Below are positions 10,621 to 21,800 of a stretch of DNA of 64,000 nt, piece by piece. The notes below the pieces were generated by a model. It saw nothing but the letters and a program-made list of their open reading frames with translations, did not search any database and was not told the DNA's origin. Source of the DNA: Candidula unifasciata (lineage: Eukaryota; Mollusca; Gastropoda; Stylommatophora; Geomitridae); assembly GCA_905116865.2 (NCBI GenBank), contig CAJHNH020000488.1:20001-84000 (forward strand). The letters run 5' to 3'. Position numbers and translations under genes: made by a program. How positions within the stretch are numbered: the first letter of the stretch is position 1; every line of letters begins with the position of its first letter.

Positions 10621-10969
10621 CTTTACTCCTGAAGTGGTAAAAAAGGACGTAAAAATGAAGACAGGTTGAATAACAGGCTCAGTAGACTGTAATAGCAAGG
10701 CTTTGGTCTGAAACGAAAATACAATGAACATTCAAGAGATTTGATTAATAGGCTTCATTGTGTTACATGTAATACACATTAAATAAATAAATACAGACAG
10801 AACCCTTAAGACTGTAGAGACATTCTTTATGTAATAAGCGAACAATGTATTGATTAGCACTCATAGAAAGATAGGACACACTAGACAACATAAAAATCAA
10901 AAGCTGTAGTTACCTTGCCAGGAATCAAACCTGTCAGTTACCTCCAAATAGCATTTGCCCCTCACTATG

Positions 10970-11170
10970 GGGGGGGGGGGGGGACTGAGTGATTCCGAGC
11001 TCAGGCCCCGGTGAAGGCTGGGATTTGTTAACGTGGACTTCTAGAATTTCCACTTGCCTCTAGGTAGTAGGACTGGACGCCCATGTGTGGGTCTGTGCAG
11101 GTAAAAAAAAAACCTTAGCAGTAGGAAATTTAAAAAAGTATCCTAACGGTACTTCTTCTTCTTCTTCTTC
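10970..11170. other. Unassigned stretch with a poly(G) run and (CTT)n
   Basis: A G run lies at about 10,970-10,982 and a (CTT)n tract at 11,153-11,176. The CTT tract is probably the tail of the following minus-strand LINE remnant. Nothing else was recognised between about 10,640 and 11,170. Confidence 0.5.
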
Positions 11171-11700
11171 TTCTTCACTTCCTCTTTTTTTGCTGTGGGT
11201 GTCGAGGGAGATATAAGGTTCTGTTTCTAGCTCTTCTGGCTGCCTTGACCATAGACACATCGTGCTGTTGAAGAGTTTCTCTGATGTTATCCTTCCATCT
11301 TGTTCTTGGTCTACCCTGTGCACTACGTCCTTCTCTTTCCATGTATGCTTTGTATGGTATGGTGTCACAAGGCATTCTCTCTAAGTGGGCAAACCATTTC
11401 ACTTGCTGTCTTTGTATGTAATCCAGAACTGGTTCTGTGCCTACTTGTTCTCTTATGATCTCATTCCTGATCTTATCTCTTATGGTCACTCCTACAGAAC
11501 TTCTCAGACATCTCATTTCCGTGGTTACTAATTTTCTCTTATGGTTTGTTGTGAGTGACCATGTCTGGCATTGGTAGCACAGAGTTGGAAAAAATATGCT
11601 TTGAATAAGATGTCTCTTTGTGCTGATTGGGACTGCCCGGGCAAAATTTGGAGTTAAAAATCGACCCAAAGTATTTAAGGAACCTCGCCGGTACTACGGA
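11171..11700 (-). mobile_element. RTE-like LINE remnant, C-terminal part of the polymerase ORF
   Basis: A 164-codon minus-strand frame (11,175-11,669) contains IFFPTLCYQCQTWSL, EMRCLRSSVGVTIRDKIRNE, QVKWFAHLERMP and GRPRTRWKDNIRETL. These are the standard phrases after the reverse transcriptase palm in RTE-type LINEs. The frame upstream (11,670-11,700) continues with polymerase-like sequence. The (CTT)n at its 3' side is consistent with a (GAA)n tail. Confidence 0.8.
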
Positions 11701-12119
11701 GTTCGTGTACTGTGCTGAGATTTTTTTGACCCGGGCTTGACTTAGAAGTAAAATGGAACACTTATGGGTTACTACCCTAGTCCCATGATGCTGATACGTT
11801 GTATAAACCACAGCCTCACTATGGAAACAAGTGTGCTAAAATGCAAAACCAACTAGGCAACCCTGGAATAGTGTCTTCAATAGCCAGTGAGATAGTTTGA
11901 GATGAATTCTCTCTGTATTCCATAATGAAAAATATCTTATGCAATAAATCTCTCTCATTTAATGTCAGAAAGAGTACTAAAATATTACATATAACCTGTT
12001 CTGCTGTATAGTAGCTAATCTTGAAATGTCAGTGAACACATTAGGAAGAATTTGGAGGCAACAGAGATGTGGCTTCTGAGATGATTATTACGAATACCTT
12101 GGATATTCAGAATAACTAA

Positions 12120-12395
12120 CGATTGCTTGACAGAATCTAATGAAAGTAGATCTCTGTATACAACAATAAGAAAGAGACAAACACTGTTCTTTGGCCACAT
12201 AATAAGAAGAGAGACATTGGAGAACAAGGAAAAGGGGTAGAGGCAGACCAAGAGAGGCGAAACTGGATGGGCTGAAACGATGGCATGGAGGGACATCATC
12301 AAGAGAGCTGTTTCAAGCAACCAGGGATCATGATCTGTGGAGACGCATGAGCGCCTACACCAGTTGACAGGGCACATGATGATGATGATTCAGTA
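12120..12395 (+). mobile_element. LINE C-terminal remnant with (GAT)n tail
   Basis: Broken + frames give RQTLFFGHIIRRETLEN followed by a Gly/Arg/Lys-rich stretch, and later DHDLWRRMS-type sequence. This is the usual end of a LINE polymerase ORF. It finishes in 'gatgatgatgatt', like the copies ending at 32,187 (+) and 25,077 (minus). Confidence 0.6.
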
Positions 12396-13150
12396 ATGGT
12401 TTGAAATGATTTCATCCGTATTCCATAATTGTTGGATTTTAACCTGTAATCAGAGCAAATTTAGTGATATATGTATTTTTTTATTTCATTTCTGAGTGAC
12501 TTTGTTTTCTTTCCAAATGACAAAACAAATGTACCACATGATTTTTTGGAACTTTTGGTAATACAACAACGGTTATTGTCTATATTTTGTAAATTAATCG
12601 ACTAGAATTGTTTGATAACTCATGAAAAATGCAATTTAACAGTACTTATAGCTTTTTTATCTGGTGGTGTGCAGTACTGGCAAAAAGTCGGGAAATGCAA
12701 GATCACTTTCGAGGTCTGGAAAAACTCAGGATTTTTATGAAAGCTGATGAAAATCCTTGAACCTCACCCACAAATCCTTGAACTTTGCACATCACAACCG
12801 GGTGATTTTCAGCAGTAGATTTTAGGCCTTTTTGCGGTTACACTTTTTGTTGTTATACCATTTTGCTTTGCAGGGTAGGGGGTATGAACGAGCCTAGAGA
12901 GCTTTCTTCACTTGTCTCTCTCTCTTTCCTTCATGTACCAGGTCTAGAACAGACAGGACATCAGTTTGCTCCCTTCTGCCACCAAGCCAAGGGGGAAAAA
13001 AATCTAAAAAAGACTATATCTGTGCTGGTACACCCACATTTGTGCGCCCTTGAACAAACCAAAAATACCGTGCCTCAGTTTTACCCCGACTCAACTTTGA
13101 AAAAACTAAGAATACCTTAAAAAGCTTTGAGATTAGCTAGGAACCCTGCA
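12396..13150. other. No feature recognised
   Basis: AT-rich sequence with no convincing exon, repeat array or transposon end. A short open frame at 12,863-13,120 has no recognisable content. Confidence 0.5.
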
Positions 13151-13240
13151 TTTGGCTTTGTCATACATCAGCGCGAACCGGTCAGTCTATCTGCCTGCTC
13201 ATTTTCCAACACACTGGCATTATCTGAAGGAAATATCCAA
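13150..13240 (-). mobile_element. LINE RNase H fragment
   Basis: The minus strand encodes SVLENEQADRLTGS, a version of the GNExADRLAG segment of LINE-encoded RNase H. It is very short and isolated. Confidence 0.5.
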
Positions 13241-13489
13241 AGGATACTAAGTGCCTGGGAACTCCGATGCACCTACAGAGCTAACACTCAATGAAGCACA
13301 AAATGTGAATCTTTTAAATGAAAAATACAAATAACACTGTCTCATCTCTCCAGAGGAAGTCAAGGAGGTGATCTTTTTGTTTACATACCAAGAGATAAAC
13401 CATTTTAATTGCTACAGCTTCCATGAAATATGCATGGCTGTAAATTGTGAAATATATTGTTTGTGTTAATTATTTCATAAAAAATCTAC

Positions 13490-14105
13490 GGTTAAGCACC
13501 ATCAAGAAAATCAAGGTCTTGATATAGTGAGACAAGAAAACCATGTGGAAGCCACCTGTCGTTACATTAACCAGAACAGAAGGGGAGTTGTTAGCCTTAA
13601 ACCTCTAAGAGGAGATCGGAGCACTTATGGTCACGTCCGATGTGTGATGAAAATGATCTTTAAATGAGCAATGAAGGAAATTAAAATTTTAGAATATACA
13701 TTTTCCCTGTAGCAAAATACGGATGTGAAAAGTCGACTAACTTCCAGTTGTTTAGTAGAAAGCTTTTAAGCTGGAATGCCAAAGAAAGATTCTCAGAATA
13801 TCATGGACAAAGAAGAGAAGTAATGATATTTTAAAAGATTTGAACATCAAGGAAGATTGGCTAATAAACATCTTATCTTGGGAACTGAAATATTTTGGTT
13901 ATATCAAGCGCCATGGCGGATTGGAAGAAATCATAATAGAAGGCATGGCACCAGGAAGGAGGGGCAGACTGACACAAAGATGGGCACAGGTTGTGATTCC
14001 TTGAATATGAAAGTACATGAGATTGAAGTGCTGACTAGAGACAGTTTTTATCAGGTAGACTGTGATGAGAGCAACGTTCTGCAAAGGACCTTCTACATGA
14101 TGATG
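13490..14105 (+). mobile_element. LINE 3'-end remnants
   Basis: About 13,590-13,640 resembles the terminal [13 protein letters not shown] segment of the RNase H LINE. From about 13,660 onward the sequence matches the LINE ends at 61,360-61,745 and (minus) 1-470, with 'aacatcaaggaagattggct' and 'ctgcaaaggacctt' near the end. Frames are broken throughout. Confidence 0.6.
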
Positions 14106-14151
14106 AGGATATTAGTTATTTAAATACTTGCCTTAAAACATCCTTTTGGAT

Positions 14152-15150
14152 TACTGTATTTCCCCAAATATAAAAGGATCCTATGTATACGATGTACGTT
14201 GTTTTGGAACAGGAAATTTGTCGGAAAAATATTGTTATCACATTAAACTCACACTTTATTCACCGTAGAATCTGGAAAACTCCTCATCACTGGCAAAACT
14301 CTCATCCTCTATTCCCATAGAATCTAGAAAACACCTCATCACTGGCAAAACTCTCATCCTTTATTCCCATAGAATCTTGAAAACACCTCATCACTGGCAA
14401 AACTCTCATCCTTTATTCCCATAGAATCTAGAAAACACCTCATCACTGGCAAAATTCTCATCCTTTATTCCCATAGAATCTAGAAAACTCCTCATCACTG
14501 GCAAAACTCTCATCCTTTATTCCCATAGAATCTAGAAAACTCCTCATCATTGGCAAAACTCTCATCCTTTATTCCCATAGAATCTAGAAAACACCTCATC
14601 ACTGGCAAAACTCATCCATATGATAGTTCTTTAGCTTTTCCTCGTCTGTGTTTTATAATGAATCAATATCTTCATATATTGCTTCATCCTCGGTTCCATC
14701 TGAGTGAGCCATTTGAAGTGCCACACTTCTTGAATGACTTGACAAGCATCTCAATCTTTACAATATTTTCACCCAGTTACAAACTTCTCCTAACGGTGGT
14801 TTCTTCACACTACCTGCTGTGGTCAGATTGTCCCCAGAAGACTTCATCCAGTGGTTCCATTTGCCTCTCATGATTACTTTGAAGGGTTTGTTAATGCTGA
14901 GGTCAAGTGGTTGAAACCGGGATGTCAAGCCTCAAGGTATGAGGGCACATTTTGTTTTCTTCTCTGAAGCAATCTTCTTTGTTTTCTATTGTGTTTGCCC
15001 TGACCTGATCAAGCACCAAAAGGACAGGTTCGCATAAGAGTCCACATGGTCTTCGGCTCCAAATTTTCGCCCCCAAAATCTACCACTATTGTATAAGATG
15101 CACGCTATTTTTGTAAAACAAGTATGTTCCATGCTTATGAAATTACGGTA
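14152..15150 (-). mobile_element. pogo/Tigger-like DNA transposon remnant with transposase pieces
   Basis: The ends are inverted (TTACTGTATTTC at 14,151-14,162 and GAAATTACGGTAA at 15,139-15,151), flanked by TA. On the minus strand, about 14,940 down to 14,640, a frame with a few stops reads GLTSRFQPLDLSINKPFKV, WNHWMKSSG and DGTEDEAIYEDIDSL. This is the C-terminal half of a pogo-type DDE transposase. The N-terminal DNA-binding part is missing. A 52-bp minisatellite has expanded inside it. Confidence 0.75.
14245..14615. repeat. Minisatellite, 52-bp unit, ~7 copies
   Basis: The unit reads 'cccatagaatctagaaaaca' then 'cctcatcactggcaaaactc' then 'tcatcctttatt'. It lies inside the pogo-like remnant. 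Confidence 0.9.
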
Positions 15151-15160
15151 ATAAAATGTC

Positions 15161-15565
15161 TGGCTATCTTCCGAATAACGGTCTCAAATTATCGAGGCCG
15201 AAAATATACCCTAACAGGGCCTCAGTCATATGTAAATTGCGGACTTCCGGCGACTTAAATTGCACACTTCCGCCGACTACCGCCATTGCCGAGAGTATCT
15301 CCCATGCCGCTACGCCGCGGCTTGGATTGAGGCTGAACTAGATGCTGGGACTCATGAGCAACAGCTACCGCATCTCCTGCAGCTTCCTTCATTTTATTTG
15401 CTCGTGAGTCCCAGCCATCTAGTTTAGCCCCAATCCACGTCACGCATAGCGGCGTGGAAGACACTCTCGGCGGTGGCGGAAGTCCGCAATTTACATGTGA
15501 CTGAGACCCTGTTAGGGTTTATTTTCGGCCTCAATCATTTGGGACCGTTATTCGGAAGATAGCCA
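15161..15565. mobile_element. Foldback element with ~90-bp inverted arms, just upstream of CHEK1
   Basis: The left end TGGCTATCTTCCGAATAACG is the exact reverse complement of the right end (15,545-15,565). The arms stay alignable for about 90 bases. The centre carries two inverted 'gggactcatgagcaacagct' / 'gctcgtgagtcccagccatc' blocks. It ends about 170 bases before the CHEK1 start codon. Related copies are at 9,180 (partial) and 59,448-60,108. The class is probably a Mutator-like foldback, by analogy with the last copy. Confidence 0.85.
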
Positions 15566-15733
15566 AATGTTTTCTTCATAGTCACAGAACCACTCTATAA
15601 CGTATGAATATTTTATCGGGTGCCATCCCTTGACACATCTTGATTTTCTTGTTTGAAGGTATGATTCCAATTGCTGAGGCTTGAATGCAAGAGGTAATCT
15701 TGTGGAGATAATCATTACCCCATGAACAGAGAC

Positions 15734-15807
15734 ATGCAAGCCAAATCAACACCTTTTGTTGAAGGGTGGGAGTTTGTGCAGACGCTTGGAGAAGGGGCGT
15801 ATGGCGA
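15734..15807 (+). CDS. CHEK1: CHEK1 exon 1 (coding part)
   Basis: Encodes residues 1-24 plus two bases, with [18 protein letters not shown], the start of the kinase domain. The donor GTAAGT is at 15,808. An in-frame stop lies upstream at 15,695, so no further upstream coding is joined here. Confidence 0.95.
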
Positions 15808-18800
15808 GTAAGTTTAACCTTTCTCAACTAAACGTCTTTTGACAAGAGAGGATTGTCTATCCTTTCTGTGAATGTGAAACAGTTGATTTGAATTTCTTCT
15901 TCTGCTTCCATTTTTCCCCACTCCTCTTCTTCTTCCTTATCCTCCTACTCCTCTTCTGCTTCTTTTGATGACGCTAATTTGCTGTCAACTGCTTGTTGTT
16001 GAAAACTGGTTTGATCGCTGTGTGATTGGTATGAGCACTGATTGAACCACACCTTTTCTTTAATTAAATCCTGCATAATTCTGTAATAGTTTGATGGGAG
16101 CAAATAAATTCCCTACCGGCTTGCTAGGCCTGTCACAAGATCCTTATTTTTTTTTTTTTTAAATAAACATTTTAAAAACACAGATATACACTCCACAGAA
16201 TTTTTGAATAAACATGTTACAAACACAGATATACATTCCACATAATTTTATTGAACTGTTATTTACTCTGCGATCTTGGGATATCAACTATTGACTGATG
16301 ATATATTGCTTTATTTCTTGCCAGAGTCAAGCTTGCTGTGTGCCAGTCTACGATGGAGTGCGTGGCCGTCAAAATTATTCATTTAACTAATAGTTCAGTG
16401 CAAGAGAACGTACAAAAAGAGGTAATCGTTTGCACTTGCTTACTACATACATGCGATAACAGATAGTAATTAGGTAGTTCAAAAACTTATCAAAATTAGA
16501 GAACCATATTTGGAATGAATATTAGATTCTTACATTTAGCAAGAGATATACAAAGCTGAAAATAATAAAGGATCTACCTTAGGAAGCATGATTGTTGTTG
16601 TTGTTTCAAATATGAGCTTAACAAATCTTATGAAAATTCAGGTGCCACCTAGAAATGTTCAGGCACCTGGCATCTTAGATTTACCCCTGTGTAAGACCAC
16701 AGTGAAACGCATACATGGTGGAACACACTCTCAGAGCTCATAGAATAAATGTCACAATCCACATACATTCACAACAGTATTGTTGTGTTCCTTTGTCACA
16801 ATCCACATACATTTACTAGTGTTATGTTCCATTGTCACATTCTACATACACTTACAACATTGTTATGTTCCATTGTCAGAATCCACATACATTCACAACA
16901 GTGTTGTTGTGTTTCATTGTTACAATCCATATAAATTTACAACAGTGTTGTGTTCCTTTGTCACAATACATATACATTTACAACAGTATTGTTTTCATTG
17001 TCACAATCTACATACATTTACAATGTTATGTTTCTTGTCACAAGCCCCATACATTTACAACAGTGTTATGTTCCTTGTCACAATCCACATACATTTACAA
17101 CAGTGTTATGTTCCTTGTCACAATCCACATACATTTACAACAATGTTATATTCCTTGTCACAATCCACATACATTTACAACAGTGTTGTGTTCCTTTGTC
17201 ACTATACATATACATTACAACAGTATTGTTTTCATTGTCACAATCCACATACATTTACAACAATGTTATGTTCTTTGTGGCAATCCACATACATTTACAA
17301 CAGTGTTATGTTCCATTGTCACAATCCACATACATTTACAACAGTGTTATGTTCCTTGTCATAATCCACATACATTTACTAGTGTTGTGTTCATTTGTCA
17401 CAATCCGCATACATTTACAGCAGTGTTATGTTCCATTGTCACAATCTAAATATATTTACAACAGTGTTGTGTTCCTTGTCACAATCCACATACATTTACA
17501 ACAGTGTTGTGTTCCTTGTCACAATCCACATACATTTACTAGTGTTGTGTTCATTTGTCACAATCCACATACATTTACAGCAGTGTTATGTTCCATTGTC
17601 ACAATCTAAATACATTTACAACAGTGTTATGTTCCATTGTCACAATCTAAATACATTTACAACAGTGTTATGTTCCTTGTCACAATCCACATACATTTAC
17701 AACAGTGTTATGTTCCTTGTCACAATCCACATACATTTACAACAGTGTTATGTTCCTTGTCACAATCCACATACATTTACAACAGTGTTATGTTCCTTGT
17801 CACAATCCACATACATTTACAATAGTGTTATGTTCCTTGTCACAATCCACATACATTTACAACAGTTTTATGTTCCTTGTCACAATCCACATACATTTAC
17901 AACAGTGTTATGTTCCTTGTCACAATCCACATACATTTACAACAGTGTTATGTTCCTTGTCACAATCCACATACATTTACAACAGTGTTATGTTCCTTGT
18001 CACAATCCACATACATTTACAACAGTGTTATGTTCCTTTTCACAATCCACATACATTTACAACAGTGTTATGTTCCTTTTCACAATCCACATACATTTAC
18101 AACAGTGTTGTGTTCATTTGTCACAATCCACATACATTTACAACAGTGTTATGTTCCTTGTCACAATCCACATACATTTACAACAGTGTTATGTTCCTTG
18201 TCACAATCCACATACATTTACAACAGTTTTATGTTCCTTTTCACAATCCACATACATTTACAACAGTGTTATGTTCCTTGTCACAATCCACATACATTTA
18301 CAACAGTGTTATGTTCCTTGTCACAATCCACATACATTTACAACAGTGTTATGTTCCTTGTCACAATCCACATACATTTACAGCAGTGTTATGTTCCTTG
18401 TCACAATCCACATACATTTACTAGTGTTGTGTTCATTTGTCACAATCCACATACATTTACAGCAGTGTTATGTTCCTTGTCACAATCCACATACATTTAC
18501 AACAGTGTTGTGTTCCTTGTCACAATCCATATACATTTACAACAGTTTTATGTTCCTTTTCACAATCCACAAACCCTCCTCCTTCCTCTTCTTAGTGCTC
18601 ATTGGCTGTAATCTCTGGCTGTTTGTCCACTTCTGGACTTTAGTCTTGTTCCAGAACGTTAGTTTTGCCTGCACATCCACTTTACAAATATAGCTTTCTT
18701 TGTATGCAGAATGTTGGTTCTTCGCCATTCAGGCAGACACACTTTGACTTTGAAGGAAATACCTCTTAGGACATACTTGTTAGTGGGCTCTCTACAGTTG

Positions 18801-21800
18801 GCTTGACCACTTTGCCATGGGGACCTAGGGTGATGTAGCAAACCTTTTAGGCAGCAGCCTGAAGGGGACAAACTGATGGGTCATAGTAACATTGTAGCTT
18901 AACTATGCATGTCCTAAGGACGATTGGCATCAGACTGACCGCTTCATCCCATAGACCAGAGCTTTCCAAACTGTTTATGTTCATGACACACTTTTTAAGG
19001 CAGCATGTTTACTCAGCACAGTAATTCAGCCTACTAGCAATCCAGGGGTTAAACTAAACATGTTATAAGAGATTACAGTAGAGTTTCATTAGCGCAGCCT
19101 CACTTGAGAAGAACATTTGAGTATTATGAGCAAAATGTTGGTAGGGCTGCCAACAAAATTTTCACCACAAACTCCAAGATCTTGTTAAGCATCGTGACCA
19201 CGTCCTCCAAGACTGTCTCAGATTCAACATTTTTAGACAAATCTTTTGGCCACGAGAAACACTGGTGCTAGCCAAACTTTACAGGTCACTGATTGATTTA
19301 CAACAAACAGGAAAATTGATACTAGAGACAGAATTGCAGATGTATATTTAATCTATTTCAAGCGAATGAAAGAAGAAGAAGATTTTGGGAGATTTGCTCC
19401 AAGTGGCTCCAAATATCGCTGACAGCACTTTGGCTGTTTCTGCTGTGGGATTGGTTTCATCTTAATGATCCAATTATGTGCTGTTGTATTTTTTCCAGAT
19501 CTGCATACACCGGATGCTGAATCACAAGAACATAATCCGATTCTATGGATATCGGAAAGCGGATGAAGTAGAGTATCTCTTTCTGAAGTATGCCAGTGGC
19601 GGAGAACTGTTTGACAGAATAGGTAAAGTGTTTCTTTTGTGTCAGACATAGACACAATTATTTGCTGTTTGGTGTCGGAGATCTTGTAGTCCGAGCTATG
19701 GGGGAAGGGGTGAGAGTGTGAAGAATATACCCGCTGCCTCCCTAACAAGCATATCTTAAGAGTCAACTAATGAGGCCTTTTTTTCAAAGTCGGAGTGAAC
19801 GAACAAACGGACGAACTTTAGTTACAAATTAGGCACGTAGGCCTGTCTTACATTCGGCCCTTCCAAACTCTCATCTTTCACACAGCAGTTGTATTTCATC
19901 AATAAAGGATGTTATGTTCATGGAATAATATGCATATTATGAATATCAAAACAAAAGCATGGGTGGTAAAATATGTGCGCAAGCGAACACTCACACACAC
20001 ACACACACACACATAAGCACCCATTACACACACATCCACATACATACGAACATGCACACACACACATACATACATAATACACTCATACCCACAGTCACCC
20101 ACACAGACATGCGCTCTAAAACACACACGCATACCACATAGACACACACAGCTATACACACACATACATACATACACACACGCAGGCACACAAAAAGACC
20201 TATACAAATACACACTTCCGACGCACACAGACATAAACCTACACATACATACACACGTAGTCTTTAGTCTGCTTGAGAGGCAAGGAACCAACAGTCTGTA
20301 CACAACTAAGCCATATCTGTAAATCAAATGTGCACACAAAACTCAAGTTCTGAAACAAGATTTAAAGTCCAGAAGTGGCCAGAACTTTTCAGCCAGTGAA
20401 TGCCAAGAAGAGATTTCTGACACAGATCATCTTTCATGCCATGATGTCAAACTGCCCAGCATCTTCTCTCTCGGTCTCCCGCCACCTCTTTTCCCTTCCA
20501 CCTGTCCCACCATCACCATGTGCACCAGTTTTCTCCTTCTGATGAGGAGAGTCACTTTCTTTCAAAACATCTTCATGACTTTTTTTAGGTGTCTAGGACA
20601 GTGGTGTCAAGCAGTTTTGAAATTTAGTTCATTTGTGTTTGTGCCAATTCGTTATATCATTTTTTTTTCCAGTTTATTTGTACAGTATTTTAAACAAATT
20701 ATTTATAAATTAAAAAGCAAATTTCATTTTTTGTTTTCATTAGCAGTTTGTATATCTAGTTAAAAATCGGATTAATATGATAACACAGGCATTTAATTAT
20801 AGGTTAAGAATATATTCTGACCAAAACGTCTCCATACTGTATGTTTCCTGTGTTGTGGAATTTATTGTCCTTCTAATTTTGTATCACATATAGTTGAGTT
20901 GGAGAGATGGGAGTGTCTTCTCATTTACTCAGTGAGCTGTGACGGTCTTGTCGTAAACTCAAGGAAAGGGGGCATGAGGGTCTTGCTGTATACTCAAGGG
21001 GAGGGTGTGCGAGGGTCTTTCTATGTACTCAAGGGAAGGGGTGTGTGAAGGTCCTGTCGTATACTCAAGGGGGCGGGAGCTGAAAAAGGTTGAGAGACCA
21101 CTGGTCTAGGATATTTGTACATGTGAGAGAAGTAGTATATGGGTATATATGTAAAAGAGTGAGTATTTGTATATATATGTGTGTGTAAGAGAGCGAGTGT
21201 GTATGTACAAATGTAAGAGACGGAGTGTGTATGTACAAATGTAAGAGACGGAGTGTGTGTGTATACATGTAAGAGAGGGAGTATAAATGTACTTGTGTAT
21301 ATATGTAAGAGAGGGAGTATGTATATATATAAGAAAGGGAGTATGTATATATGTAAGAGAGGGAGTATGTATATATGTAAGAGAGGGAGTATGTATATAT
21401 GTAAGAGAGGGAGTATGTATATATGTAAGAAAGGGAATATGTATATATGTAAGAGAGGGAGTATGTATATATGTAAGAGAGGGAGTATGTATATATGTGA
21501 GAGGGAGTATGTATATATGTAAGAGAGGGAGTGTGTATGTATATATGTAAGAGAGGGAGTATGTATATATGTAAGAGAGGGAGTGTGTATGTATATATGT
21601 AAGAGAGGGAGTGTGTATGTATATATGTAAGAGAGGGAGTGTGTATGTATATATGTAAGAGAGGGAGTGTGTATGTATATATGTAAGAGGGAGTGTGTAT
21701 GTATATATGTAAGAGGGAGTGTGTGTGTATATATGTAAGAGAGGGAGTGTGTATGTATATATGTAAGAGAAGGAGTATCTATATGTGTAAGAGAGGGAGT

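Larger units (their letters stand above)
16422..19498 (+). other. CHEK1 intron 2
   Basis: Dominated by a 40-bp minisatellite (16,750-18,570). Copy 4 of the GAA-tailed repeat follows, then a possible LINE end at 19,140-19,350. A hAT-like end CAGAGCTTTCCAAACTG at about 18,959 has no visible partner. Confidence 0.85.

Noticed and set aside
17395..18693. 432-codon + open frame
   Set aside because: It lies almost wholly in the 40-bp minisatellite of CHEK1 intron 2. The same unit is read in three shifted frames, which gives the repeating peptide. No splice sites or domain.
18955..19100. hAT element starting CAGAGCTTTCCAAACTG
   Set aside because: Only one end is visible. No partner end or 8-bp duplication nearby.
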